Shown here one piece after another: positions 46,384 to 54,044 of a DNA stretch of 64,000 nt (the stretch's first letter is position 1; each line of letters opens with the position of its first letter). Under the pieces are notes generated by a model. The model was not told where the DNA came from. It searched no databases and saw nothing but the letters and a program-made list of their open reading frames with translations. The DNA comes from JAXLYE01 sp046351595 (GTDB lineage Bacteria > Myxococcota_A > Polyangia > Palsa-1104 > JAEUJZ01): the NCBI GenBank assembly GCA_046351595.1, contig JAXLYE010000001.1, positions 62,001 through 126,000 on the forward strand, written 5' to 3'. The translations under genes were made by a program, and so were the position numbers.

Positions 46384-47636
46384 GCGGCGAGCCCGCGGCG
46401 CAGCTGGCCGCGCGACTCGCCGCAGTCCCGTCGGTGCTCGCCGAGACGATCGAGCAGGCCGAGGGCGAGCTGCGGCCGGATCTGGCGTGGGTGCGCGGCC
46501 TGTCGGGCCGCGAGCTGCGCCGCCCCGTCGTGACCACCGGCATCGGCGCCTCCGAGGGCCCGGCGCGGGTGCTGGCGTGGCTGCTGCAGCACGTGGTCGG
46601 GCTGCGCGCCGGCTTCCGGCCGCTGTCGCAGCTGCTCGCCGAGTCGCCGCGGCGCGAGAGCGCGCTGCTGGTGCTCTTCTCGCAGGGGCTGTCGCCCAAC
46701 GCGCAGCTGGCGCTGGCGCTGGCGCCGCGCTTCCACAAGCTGCTCGTCTACACCAGCGTGCGGCCCGCAGCCGATGCGACAGACGCCCGCACCGACACTG
46801 CGCCCCCCGGTACGCCGCCGCCGCGCGCCGCCGATCCCGCGGCCCGGCTGGCCGCCGCGATCCGCAGCGGCGCGCTCGTCGCGGTGCTGCCGCCGACGCC
46901 GCCGGCGGTCGAGGATCAGCTGTTCCTGCGCGTGCTCGGGCCGGCCACAGCGACGCTGGCCGCGGTGCAGCTGACCGCGGCGTGGGCCGCGCAGCGCGGC
47001 GCGGCACCCGGCTGGCCGACGGCGCAGCTGCCGGCCGCGGTGGCCCGTGCCCTGGCCGAGGCGCGCACCCGCTGCACGATCTTCGCCGGCTCGCTGGTCG
47101 AGCGCCGGCTGCTGTCCGCCGACGCGGTGCGCAGCCACGGCCTGGGCGCGCTGTTCGCGGCGCAGCCGGAGCTGCCGATCGCGCTGCTCACCACCGCGGG
47201 CTACGGCGAGCTCTGTCACGGCCTGCGCCTGGCGTTCGTCGAGGGTGCCGGCCTGCGCGAGCCGGCGCAGTGGGACGTGCTCGGCTTCGCGCACGGGCCG
47301 CTGCAGCAGGCCTACCGGCAGCCGGCGCTGCTGCTCGGGCTGCGCCGGCCAGCCGAGGCGGTGGCGACGCTGTGGCCGCGCCTGCGCCGCGTGCTCGCGG
47401 GCCAGCACATGCTGCTCGAGCTGCCGGCGACGCTGCCGGCCCCGCTGTCGCTGCTCGAGCACCAGGTGCAGATCGGCGCGCTGGTGCTGGAGGCGCTGCG
47501 TGTCGTCGACTGGGACCTCTTGCGCTGGCCGGGTCAGGATCAGGATCTGCTGCTCTATGGCCTGCGCGATCCGGCGGAGCTCAGCGCCTCGGTGCAGCTG
47601 CCCGCGCTCGCGAACAGCGACGAGGGCGAAGCCTGA
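46380..47636 (+). CDS. SIS (sugar isomerase) domain protein
   Basis: The product is 418 residues, starting at a GTG that overlaps the cytochrome gene stop. VVTTGIGASEGPARVLAWLLQH and ESALLVLFSQGLSPNAQLALA match the first SIS domain (phosphosugar-binding Ser/Thr-rich loops), and FAGSLVERRLLSADAVRSHGLG resembles part of a second. QWDVLGFAHGPLQQAYRQ suggests the closing active-site loop. Such proteins isomerise or bind phosphosugars, like GlmS. Pairing with a membrane cytochrome is odd and I cannot explain it. The assignment to the fold is firmer than any activity. Confidence 0.65.
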   Translation: MSGEPAAQLAARLAAVPSVLAETIEQAEGELRPDLAWVRGLSGRELRRPVVTTGIGASEGPARVLAWLLQHVVGLRAGFRPLSQLLAESPRRESALLVLFSQGLSPNAQLALALAPRFHKLLVYTSVRPAADATDARTDTAPPGTPPPRAADPAARLAAAIRSGALVAVLPPTPPAVEDQLFLRVLGPATATLAAVQLTAAWAAQRGAAPGWPTAQLPAAVARALAEARTRCTIFAGSLVERRLLSADAVRSHGLGALFAAQPELPIALLTTAGYGELCHGLRLAFVEGAGLREPAQWDVLGFAHGPLQQAYRQPALLLGLRRPAEAVATLWPRLRRVLAGQHMLLELPATLPAPLSLLEHQVQIGALVLEALRVVDWDLLRWPGQDQDLLLYGLRDPAELSASVQLPALANSDEGEA

Positions 47637-47673
47637 CCGACGGAGCCCGACCGGCGAATCTCGATCGGTGAAT

Positions 47674-47693
47674 CCCGATCAGGAGTGATCGGG
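47674..47693. terminator. hairpin at the end of convergent genes
   Basis: CCCGATC (47674-47680) pairs with GATCGGG (47687-47693) around AGGAGT. It lies 37 bp beyond the SIS gene stop and overlaps the end of the convergent rhomboid gene. Confidence 0.6.
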
Positions 47694-48293
47694 TCCGGGC
47701 CGGCCGCGCGCGAGCCGCAGCCCGAGCGCCAGCGCGAGCCCGGCCGCGGCCCCGCCGAGGTGCGCCGCGTCGTCGCGCAGCCCTGGACCGAGCAGCAGCG
47801 CACCACCGAGCAGCGCGCAGCCGAGCCGCCGCCACCCGCGCTGCCGCACCGCGCCGACCACCGCGGCGCCGAGCAGCGCACCGGACGGCCCGGCGCTCAC
47901 CACGCTGCGCCCGGCGTAGCCGATCACCGTCGCCGCCGATGCCACGAGCCCGCTGCCGAGCAGCGCCGCGCCCAGCCCGCGCGCCCGCCCCGGCCACAGC
48001 AGCACCACCCCGAGCAGCGCGAGCTCGCTGCCGAGCAGGTGCAGCGAGTCGACGTGGACGAGCCAGGTCGAGGCCAGCCGCCCGAGCTCGCCCGCGGGCA
48101 GCGGCACCCGCAGCGCCCCCAGCCCGAGCAGCGTCGCGGCCGACAGGGGCTCGGCGCGCTCGCGCGCCACCCCGGCGGCGAACACCGCGAGCCACACCGC
48201 GCTCACGCCGATCCACAGCAGCACGCAGCCGCGCCGCGCGCGCCGGGGCGCCTGCTGAGCAGCGAGCGACGTCACCGCTCGAGTCTCGCGCAA
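47679..48293 (-). CDS. rhomboid family intramembrane serine protease
   Basis: The product is 204 residues if started at TTG 48293; a GTG at 48275 is also good. It has about six membrane helices. The signature is WLVHVDSLHLLGSELALLG (helix 2), SAGPSGALLGAAV with the nucleophile Ser (GPSG replacing GxSG) and AAHLGGAAAGLAL with the catalytic His. Rhomboids cleave membrane segments of other proteins. The layout with a short C-terminus resembles rhombosortase-like members, which process GlyGly-CTERM proteins; no such substrate is adjacent. Confidence 0.8.
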   Translation of the reverse strand: MRETRAVTSLAAQQAPRRARRGCVLLWIGVSAVWLAVFAAGVARERAEPLSAATLLGLGALRVPLPAGELGRLASTWLVHVDSLHLLGSELALLGVVLLWPGRARGLGAALLGSGLVASAATVIGYAGRSVVSAGPSGALLGAAVVGAVRQRGWRRLGCALLGGALLLGPGLRDDAAHLGGAAAGLALALGLRLARGRPGPDHS

Positions 48294-48353
48294 TCGCCGC
48301 GGCGCGGCAGCAGTTTGTTGCAGGGAAGAGCCAGGAGAGCAGGCGGCGGGAGC

Positions 48354-49082
48354 TCAGCGCGGCGTGAGGCGGACCAGCGTCGGCACGGCCTCGATGAGGC
48401 TGGACTGGTACACCACCAGCGGCCGGCCCGGCGCGTCGCACAGCACCACGGTGCCGCCGCCCGGGTGCAGGAAGTAGAGCACGCCCTTGCCGCGGAAGCG
48501 CGTCGGCAGGAGCCCCGCCTGCGACGGAGCGGCGCGCACGCCGGCGCGGAAGCCGACGACCGACGGGTGCTCGCGCAGGTGGTGGTGCAGGCGCACCGTC
48601 ACCGCGTAGACGTCGGGCAGCGACCACTCGACGTGCAGCTCGCTGCCGGAGGCGCGGCGCTCCAGCCACAGCGGCACCAGGCCCTGCGGCGTGTGCAGCA
48701 CGACATCGACCTTCTCACCGAGCAGCGACCGGTCCAGCGTCAGCTCGAGGATGCGCCAGTCGCTGGTTTCGGGGCGGATCAGGTACTCGAGCTTGCCCGG
48801 GCGGTGCGAAAGGAGGCTCACGCCGCCGCGGTCGGTGCTGAGCCAGATCAGGGCCGGCTCGTCGGCGCGGAACTGCTGGACGCCGGGCTCCGCGGCGAGC
48901 GCCGGGTCGCTGTCCGGGATCGGCGCCTGCTTCCAGCCCGCGGTCTGATCCGAGGGTGTGTAGCACCGCGCCTCGGCCGCGCCGCCGCCCGCGAGCAGCG
49001 CCGCGGACAGGAGCAAGGCACTTACGACACGTGTAGTAAACTTCTTTTCGTTCCGTTTGATAACTACGTCTGTCGTGGACAT
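48354..49082 (-). CDS. secreted protein, unknown function
   Basis: The product is 242 residues from ATG 49082, preceded by GAGGAG. A signal peptide (RVVSALLLSAALLAGGGAAEA) is followed by a beta-rich body with PALIWLSTDRGGVSLLSHRPGKL, SLPDVYAVTVRLHHHL and KGVLYFLHPGGGTVVLCDAPG. Nothing matches a family I know. It lies between the rhomboid gene and a membrane-protein gene on the same strand, so it may be a cell-envelope factor. Confidence 0.6.
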   Translation of the reverse strand: MSTTDVVIKRNEKKFTTRVVSALLLSAALLAGGGAAEARCYTPSDQTAGWKQAPIPDSDPALAAEPGVQQFRADEPALIWLSTDRGGVSLLSHRPGKLEYLIRPETSDWRILELTLDRSLLGEKVDVVLHTPQGLVPLWLERRASGSELHVEWSLPDVYAVTVRLHHHLREHPSVVGFRAGVRAAPSQAGLLPTRFRGKGVLYFLHPGGGTVVLCDAPGRPLVVYQSSLIEAVPTLVRLTPR

Positions 49083-49164
49083 GGTCGGCTCCTCTTGGGA
49101 CCGGCGGTCGCGCCGCCGGTCGTCACGCTCTTGTGCAGGGTCGGGTCGTCGCGGTCGGCGCCGG

Positions 49165-49935
49165 CTACTTCGCCGCCGCCTGCTTGTTCGAGAGCAGCGC
49201 GCTGCCCAGCAGCACCACGCCGGTCAGGAGCAGCACCAGCACGCGCAGCCCGCCGCCGAGGTGCGTGGTGTCATAGAACAGCGTCTTGAGCGTGGCGGCG
49301 GCGACGAAGACGTAGCCCGCGTAGCGCATCGCCAGCTCGCGCCGCCGCCCGCTGAGCACCACCAGCACCGCGCCCGCGGCCACCCAGCACAGCGTCAGCA
49401 CCAGGCGGCGCCCCACCGACTCGGCGGCGACGCCGCTGGTGAGGAAGCGGAAGTACAGCGACCAGGTCGTCGCCAGCGCCGTCACTACCAGGCCGCTGAA
49501 CCCGAGCGCCACGCTGCGCTCGTCGCCGGCGGCGCGGGCGCGCGGGTAGCCGAGCACCAGGAACAGCAGGCTGGCGATGAGCCCGAGGCCGAGGCCGGGC
49601 AAGAGCGCGCCGGTGCGCGTCGCCGCGTACCAGGCGCCGCCGACGCCGCCGCAGGCGAAGGTCAGCGCCAGGCCGGCGGTGCTGAGCGCGCGCTTCTTCG
49701 ACAGGGTGCTGAGCACGAGCGCACCGCCCGCACCCAGCGTCAGCAGATACGCCGGGTCGAGGTGCAGCTCGCGCCAGCCAAACACGCCGGCCAGGCCGAG
49801 CATCGCCGCGCCGATGCCGCCGAGCACGATGCGGTCCGAGGGCAGCGCCGCAGCGTCTGCGGGCGGGGCGTCGCTGCGGGGGGCGCGGGTCTTCGAGTTC
49901 GAGTTCGGGGTCTGGTTGGTAACAAGCTCGCTCAT
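49165..49935 (-). CDS. DUF2339-like multi-pass membrane protein
   Basis: The product is 256 residues from ATG 49935, with GGAGG 8 bp upstream. It has about eight hydrophobic segments. The C-terminal half (LVLTLCWVAAGAVLVVLSGRRRELAMRYAGYVFVAAATLKTLFYD) resembles the repeated pattern of DUF2339 proteins, which are of unknown role. The N-terminal region is cytoplasmic and proline-rich. It lies 82 bp upstream of the secreted-protein gene on the same strand. Confidence 0.6.
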   Translation of the reverse strand: MSELVTNQTPNSNSKTRAPRSDAPPADAAALPSDRIVLGGIGAAMLGLAGVFGWRELHLDPAYLLTLGAGGALVLSTLSKKRALSTAGLALTFACGGVGGAWYAATRTGALLPGLGLGLIASLLFLVLGYPRARAAGDERSVALGFSGLVVTALATTWSLYFRFLTSGVAAESVGRRLVLTLCWVAAGAVLVVLSGRRRELAMRYAGYVFVAAATLKTLFYDTTHLGGGLRVLVLLLTGVVLLGSALLSNKQAAAK

Positions 49936-50099
49936 GGTCAGTGCCTCCGTTTCCATGAGAGAGAGCTTGCTCGCCGCCTGTGGCGCGCCGAGGGCCGGGC
50001 TGTGGCGGAACCAAGGACTGGTTGTGGCAAAGTCGTGGCAGCGCACGGCAGGCCCAAAGGGGGCCGCTCGCGCCCGAGCTCAGCGACGGAGAGCGGCGC

Positions 50100-51611
50100 T
50101 CAGTCGGGCAGAAAGGCGCGGAAGGTGGCGCCCTCGCCGGGCTGGGACTCGGCGGTGACGCGGCCGCCGTGGGCGCGGGCGATGGTCTGCACGATCGACA
50201 GCCCGAGCCCGGTGCCGGGCGGCGTGCCGGGCGGTCGCTGGGTGAAGAAGCGGCGCCAGATCTTCTCGAGGTTGCCGGGCGAGATGCCGGGGCCGAAGTC
50301 GCGCACCGCGGTCTCGATGCCGCCGGCGATGCGGCGCGCCGAGACGGTGAGCTCGGGGCGCGAGGGCGGCTGCACCAGCGCGTTGTCGATCAGGTTCCGC
50401 AACAGATCGGCCCAGCGCTCGGGCGCGATGCGCGCCTTGTCGACGCCGGGCGCGACCTCGAGCACGAAGCGGATGTCGGGCCGGCGCGGGCGGTACTCGT
50501 CGAGGACGCGCTCGAGGTAGTCGCGGTAGTCGACCTGCGAGCGCGGCTCGTCGAGGACCTCGGCCTCCAGGCGCAAGAGGCCGAGCAGGTCGTCCAGGGC
50601 GCGGCGCAGGCGCTCGACCGACTGCAGGATGCTGCGCGAGATGAGCTCGTGGCGGGCGCGCTCGGCGGCCGGATCGCTGGCAGCGGCTGCAGCGGGCGCG
50701 CCGGCCGGCTCGTCCTTCTTGTCGCCGCGCCCGAGCAGCTCGGCCGAGGTGGCGATGACCGCCAGCGGGTGCTTGAGCTCGTGCGCGATGTCGGCGCCGA
50801 GGTCCGCGGTGGCCTGGCGCCGCGCCTCCAGATCCTGCACGAGCTCGTGCAGCGCCCGCGCCAGCGCGCCGAGCTCGTCGCCGCGCCGGAGCAGCGCCTG
50901 CGACGCCAGCGGCTGGCCCGCGAAGGTGCGCGCCGACTGCGCCAGCGCCTCGATCGGCCGGACCAGGCGGCGCACCAGCCACAGCGCCGAGAGCAGCGCC
51001 AGCACGAGCTGGTACAGGGTCAGCTTGAGCAGCTCGCCGCGCAGGCCGAGCAGGCGGCGCACGCCGCGGCGCGAGGCGAGGGTCAGGTAGTCGACGCCGC
51101 CGTCGGGGCGCGGCGCGGCCAGCGCGAACACCACGATCGGCTGCGCGGGCGCGGCGTGGACACGCAGCTGCGGCGCGCCGCGCATCGCGGCCTGCACCTC
51201 GGGGCGCGACGCCAGCGGGCCGAGCGCGGCCTCGACCTGCGCCAGATCCTGAGCCCGAGCCGGGGCGTGCGGCTCGTCGGGATCACCGCCGAGGACGCGC
51301 TCGGCCAGGCCGCCGAGCAGCGAGTGCTCGACCGCGAGCGCGCCGGTGTCCGCGAGCAGCGCGCCCTGCAGCGACAGCACCCGCAGCGTGATACCGTCCG
51401 CGCGCGCCCGTGCCGCCCGCGCATCGGCGCCCGCGAGCGTCGCCAGCGCCGCGGCGGTGGCGCGCAGCCGGACCTCGGCGCGCCCGATCAGCCAGCGCTC
51501 GTAGCCGAAGGCGAGCAGCAGCAGCAAGAGCGGCAGCGTCACCAGGAAAAGCGCGCCGATGAGGACCGTGGCGCGCACCGAGCGCAGCCGGCTGGTGGCG
51601 CGCACGCTCAC
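50100..51611 (-). CDS. sensor histidine kinase (HAMP-containing)
   Basis: The product is 503 residues. Two membrane helices (VLIGALFLVTLPLLLLLLAF and LYQLVLALLSALWLV) flank a periplasmic sensor of about 150 residues. HAMP follows (RRLVRPIEALAQSARTFAGQ), then the H-box DIAHELKHPLAVIATSAELL (phospho-acceptor His near residue 275), the N-box LRNLIDNALVQ, and FGPGISPGNLEKIW with GTGLGLSIVQTI for ATP binding. All kinase motifs appear functional. It starts at GTG 51611, overlapping the response-regulator stop by 4 bp, so the two genes form a two-component operon. The signal is unknown. Confidence 0.92.
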   Translation of the reverse strand: MSVRATSRLRSVRATVLIGALFLVTLPLLLLLLAFGYERWLIGRAEVRLRATAAALATLAGADARAARARADGITLRVLSLQGALLADTGALAVEHSLLGGLAERVLGGDPDEPHAPARAQDLAQVEAALGPLASRPEVQAAMRGAPQLRVHAAPAQPIVVFALAAPRPDGGVDYLTLASRRGVRRLLGLRGELLKLTLYQLVLALLSALWLVRRLVRPIEALAQSARTFAGQPLASQALLRRGDELGALARALHELVQDLEARRQATADLGADIAHELKHPLAVIATSAELLGRGDKKDEPAGAPAAAAASDPAAERARHELISRSILQSVERLRRALDDLLGLLRLEAEVLDEPRSQVDYRDYLERVLDEYRPRRPDIRFVLEVAPGVDKARIAPERWADLLRNLIDNALVQPPSRPELTVSARRIAGGIETAVRDFGPGISPGNLEKIWRRFFTQRPPGTPPGTGLGLSIVQTIARAHGGRVTAESQPGEGATFRAFLPD

Positions 51612-52369
51612 TCCCGGTAGCGATAGCCGACGCCGAAGACCGTCTCGATGCGGTCGAAGGCGGGGTCGGTCTCGCGCAGCTTCTTGCGCAGGCGCTTGAT
51701 GAAGGTGTCGACGGTGCGATCGGTGACCACGACCTCGTCGCCGCGCACCGCGTCGAGGAGCTGCTCGCGGCTGAGGACGCGGCCGCGTCGGCTCGCCAGC
51801 ACCAGCAGCACCTCGAACTCCGAGCGCGTGAGCGCGACCCGCTGCCCCTGCCAGCGCGCCTCGAAGCGCGCGGTGTCGAGCACGAGGTCGCCGGCGCGCA
51901 CCGGCTCGGCGCTGAGCAGCGTCGAGGCCTTGCTGTACCCGGCCGCGGCCACAGGCGGCGCGCCCGGCTCGAGACGGCGCGACAGGGCGCGGATGCGCGC
52001 GCACAGCTCGCGCGTCGAGAACGGCTTGGTCACATAGTCGTCCGCGCCCAGATCCAGGCCGGTGACGCGGTCGACCTCCTCGGCGCGCGAGGTCAGAAGG
52101 ATGATCGGCAGGCGCGTGTGCTCGCGCAGGCGGCGGCAGACCTCGAGCCCGTCCATCTCGGGCAGCTGCACGTCGAGCAGGACCAGATCCGGCGGGCTCT
52201 CGCGGCAGCGGCGCAGCGCCTGCTTGCCGTCGTGCAGGCACTCGACGGCGTAGCCCTCCTCGCCGAGCGCGGCGGCGAGGATGCCGGTCATGAGCTGGTC
52301 ATCGTCGACGAGAAGCAGGCGCCGTATGGGCCCGTTTGGCCCGTTCGGCCCGTTCGGCGGCGCGTCCAT
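51608..52369 (-). CDS. OmpR-family response regulator
   Basis: The product is 253 residues. The receiver domain has VDDDQ (acidic pocket), the phosphorylation site Asp66 in LVLLDVQLPEMDG, Thr93 and Lys115 (TKPFS). The C-terminal winged-helix output has DLVLDTARFEARWQGQRVAL and RVLSREQLLDAVRGD and ends VDTFIKRLRKKL...GVGYRYRE, the classical OmpR/PhoB signature. The N-terminus contains a short NGP repeat. It works with the downstream histidine kinase and probably controls envelope genes, perhaps the two DUF4139 genes immediately upstream; that link is inference. Confidence 0.93.
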   Translation of the reverse strand: MDAPPNGPNGPNGPIRRLLLVDDDQLMTGILAAALGEEGYAVECLHDGKQALRRCRESPPDLVLLDVQLPEMDGLEVCRRLREHTRLPIILLTSRAEEVDRVTGLDLGADDYVTKPFSTRELCARIRALSRRLEPGAPPVAAAGYSKASTLLSAEPVRAGDLVLDTARFEARWQGQRVALTRSEFEVLLVLASRRGRVLSREQLLDAVRGDEVVVTDRTVDTFIKRLRKKLRETDPAFDRIETVFGVGYRYRE

Positions 52370-52421
52370 GACCGCACCCTAGCAAGAAACGGCCGCGAGC
52401 TGGGCCGCGGCGTGCGCGACG

Positions 52422-54044
52422 TCACAGCGGCGGCAGGATGACGCGGGCCGCGGCCTCCATGCGGTACGAGAACGACAGCTCGCGCGTCGCCCGCGGCAAG
52501 AGCTCGAGGTCGAAGTGGGCGAAGCCGTCCTTGGGGTCGTAGCGCATGCCGCTGGTCTGCGTCAGCGTCACCTCGACGTCGGCGATCTCGCTGATCGGCA
52601 CGCGCTCGGTCACGACCAGGCGCTTTGCGGTGCCCGAGAGGTTGCTGACGTACAGGCGCACGGTGCGGAAGATGCGCTGCGCGCCGGTGAGCGTCGCGGT
52701 CTCGCGCTGCTCGTCGACCTTGCGGCGGACGCGCAGGCCGTCGTCGGTGCCCAGGCCGATCTCGAAGGGCTCGCCGCGGCCGATGAAGCCGATGCGACCG
52801 CGCCCGCACAGCTCGCCGCCGCGCAGCACCGCGACCGGCCCGGCGAGCAGCGGCCGCGGCCCGGTCAGCGTGGCGCTGGCGCGCAGGTGCGCGGCGATCG
52901 AGCGCTCGGGCAGGGCCACGCGCTCGACGCTGCACGGCAGGGTGATGTGGCCGACCTCGACGCGCACGGGCTGGCCGCTGGAAGGCAGGTCGTGCGGGCG
53001 GCTGCTCTCGTAGCTCAGCGGCTCGCCGCCGTCGTCGACGCCGGGCATCTCTTCGACCACACGCTCGCCGCGGGCCGCGCCGGCGGTGACGATCGACTGC
53101 TCGCGCGCCTCGATGAAGACGTTGCGCCGCTCGGACTCGCTGCGCTTGCGCAGGCGCAGCGGGTCCTCGCTGAGCAGCGGCGCCACCGCGCTCTGGGCCG
53201 GTCGCGCCGTCGAGAAGCGGCAGTCGACCAGGCTCCAGTCCTCGCCCGTGCGCTGCCACGCCACGGCGTAGGTGGTGATCTGCAGCTGCGCGCCGCCCTC
53301 GCCGGTGACGAGCCGGCACAGGTGCTCGGGGCGCCACAGCGCGCAGGGCACGCGGTAGGTCAGCTCCAGCTGCAGCTCGGACGCGGCCTGCGCCTCGAGC
53401 TGCAGCTCGATCACGGCCTCGTGCCGCGGGCGCAGGCGGCGCGCCTGCTGGTAGCGCTGGTCGGCGCGCTTCTCGTCGAGCTGCGCCGCGACGAGCTCGC
53501 GCTGCGCCGCCGCCAGCTCTTCGATTGCCTGGAGCTGCGCGTGGTGCAGCTCGTCGTGCGCGCTGCGCCACTCGGCCAGGCCCTGCGACGCGGCCCGCGG
53601 CACCCGCGCCAGCGCGTCCAGCCACGACTGCAAGAGCGCGGTCACGCGCAGCTCGTGGTTGTTGCGCGCCTCGACGGTGCGCTCGGCGGTGATGCGGCGC
53701 GCGCGGGCGCTGCGCTGGTCCGCCTCGCTGGCCACAAGCTCGGTGCTGTCGCCGACCGGGAGCTGCCGCACCTGGCGCTGCACGCGCGCCGCCAGCACGC
53801 GGGCCCCGCCGCCGCGCACGTTGGCGAGCAGGCTCGGGTCATCGATCATGGTGCTGACGCCGCGCACGCGCACCCGGTTGACCCCGGGCTCGACGGAGAA
53901 GCGCGTGCGCCGCAGCACCTCGGCGCGGTCCTCGAAGAAGCTGACGCGGGTCGCGGTGCTCTCGACCTCGAGCTGCGGCGGCCCCTCGGCGCTGTCACCC
54001 CTTGCGGCCAGGGCGGGCACGGGCGACTGGGCGGTGTCACTCAC
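52422..54044 (-). CDS. DUF4139/DUF4140 (MuiA-like) protein
   Basis: The product is 540 residues from GTG 54044. The N-terminal DUF4140 part begins ATRVSFFEDRAEVLRRTRFSVEPG, followed by a long helical coiled-coil region (about 130-215). The DUF4139 domain has LTYRVPCALWRPEHLCRL, FIGRGEPFEIGLGTDDGLRVRR, YVSNLSGTAKRLVVTERVPI and LELLPRATRELSFSYRME at its end. The family includes the so-called mucoidy inhibitor A; its molecular role is unknown. The start overlaps the stop of a paralogous gene by 8 bp, implying translational coupling. No signal peptide is seen, so it is probably cytoplasmic. Confidence 0.82.
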   Translation of the reverse strand: MSDTAQSPVPALAARGDSAEGPPQLEVESTATRVSFFEDRAEVLRRTRFSVEPGVNRVRVRGVSTMIDDPSLLANVRGGGARVLAARVQRQVRQLPVGDSTELVASEADQRSARARRITAERTVEARNNHELRVTALLQSWLDALARVPRAASQGLAEWRSAHDELHHAQLQAIEELAAAQRELVAAQLDEKRADQRYQQARRLRPRHEAVIELQLEAQAASELQLELTYRVPCALWRPEHLCRLVTGEGGAQLQITTYAVAWQRTGEDWSLVDCRFSTARPAQSAVAPLLSEDPLRLRKRSESERRNVFIEAREQSIVTAGAARGERVVEEMPGVDDGGEPLSYESSRPHDLPSSGQPVRVEVGHITLPCSVERVALPERSIAAHLRASATLTGPRPLLAGPVAVLRGGELCGRGRIGFIGRGEPFEIGLGTDDGLRVRRKVDEQRETATLTGAQRIFRTVRLYVSNLSGTAKRLVVTERVPISEIADVEVTLTQTSGMRYDPKDGFAHFDLELLPRATRELSFSYRMEAAARVILPPL

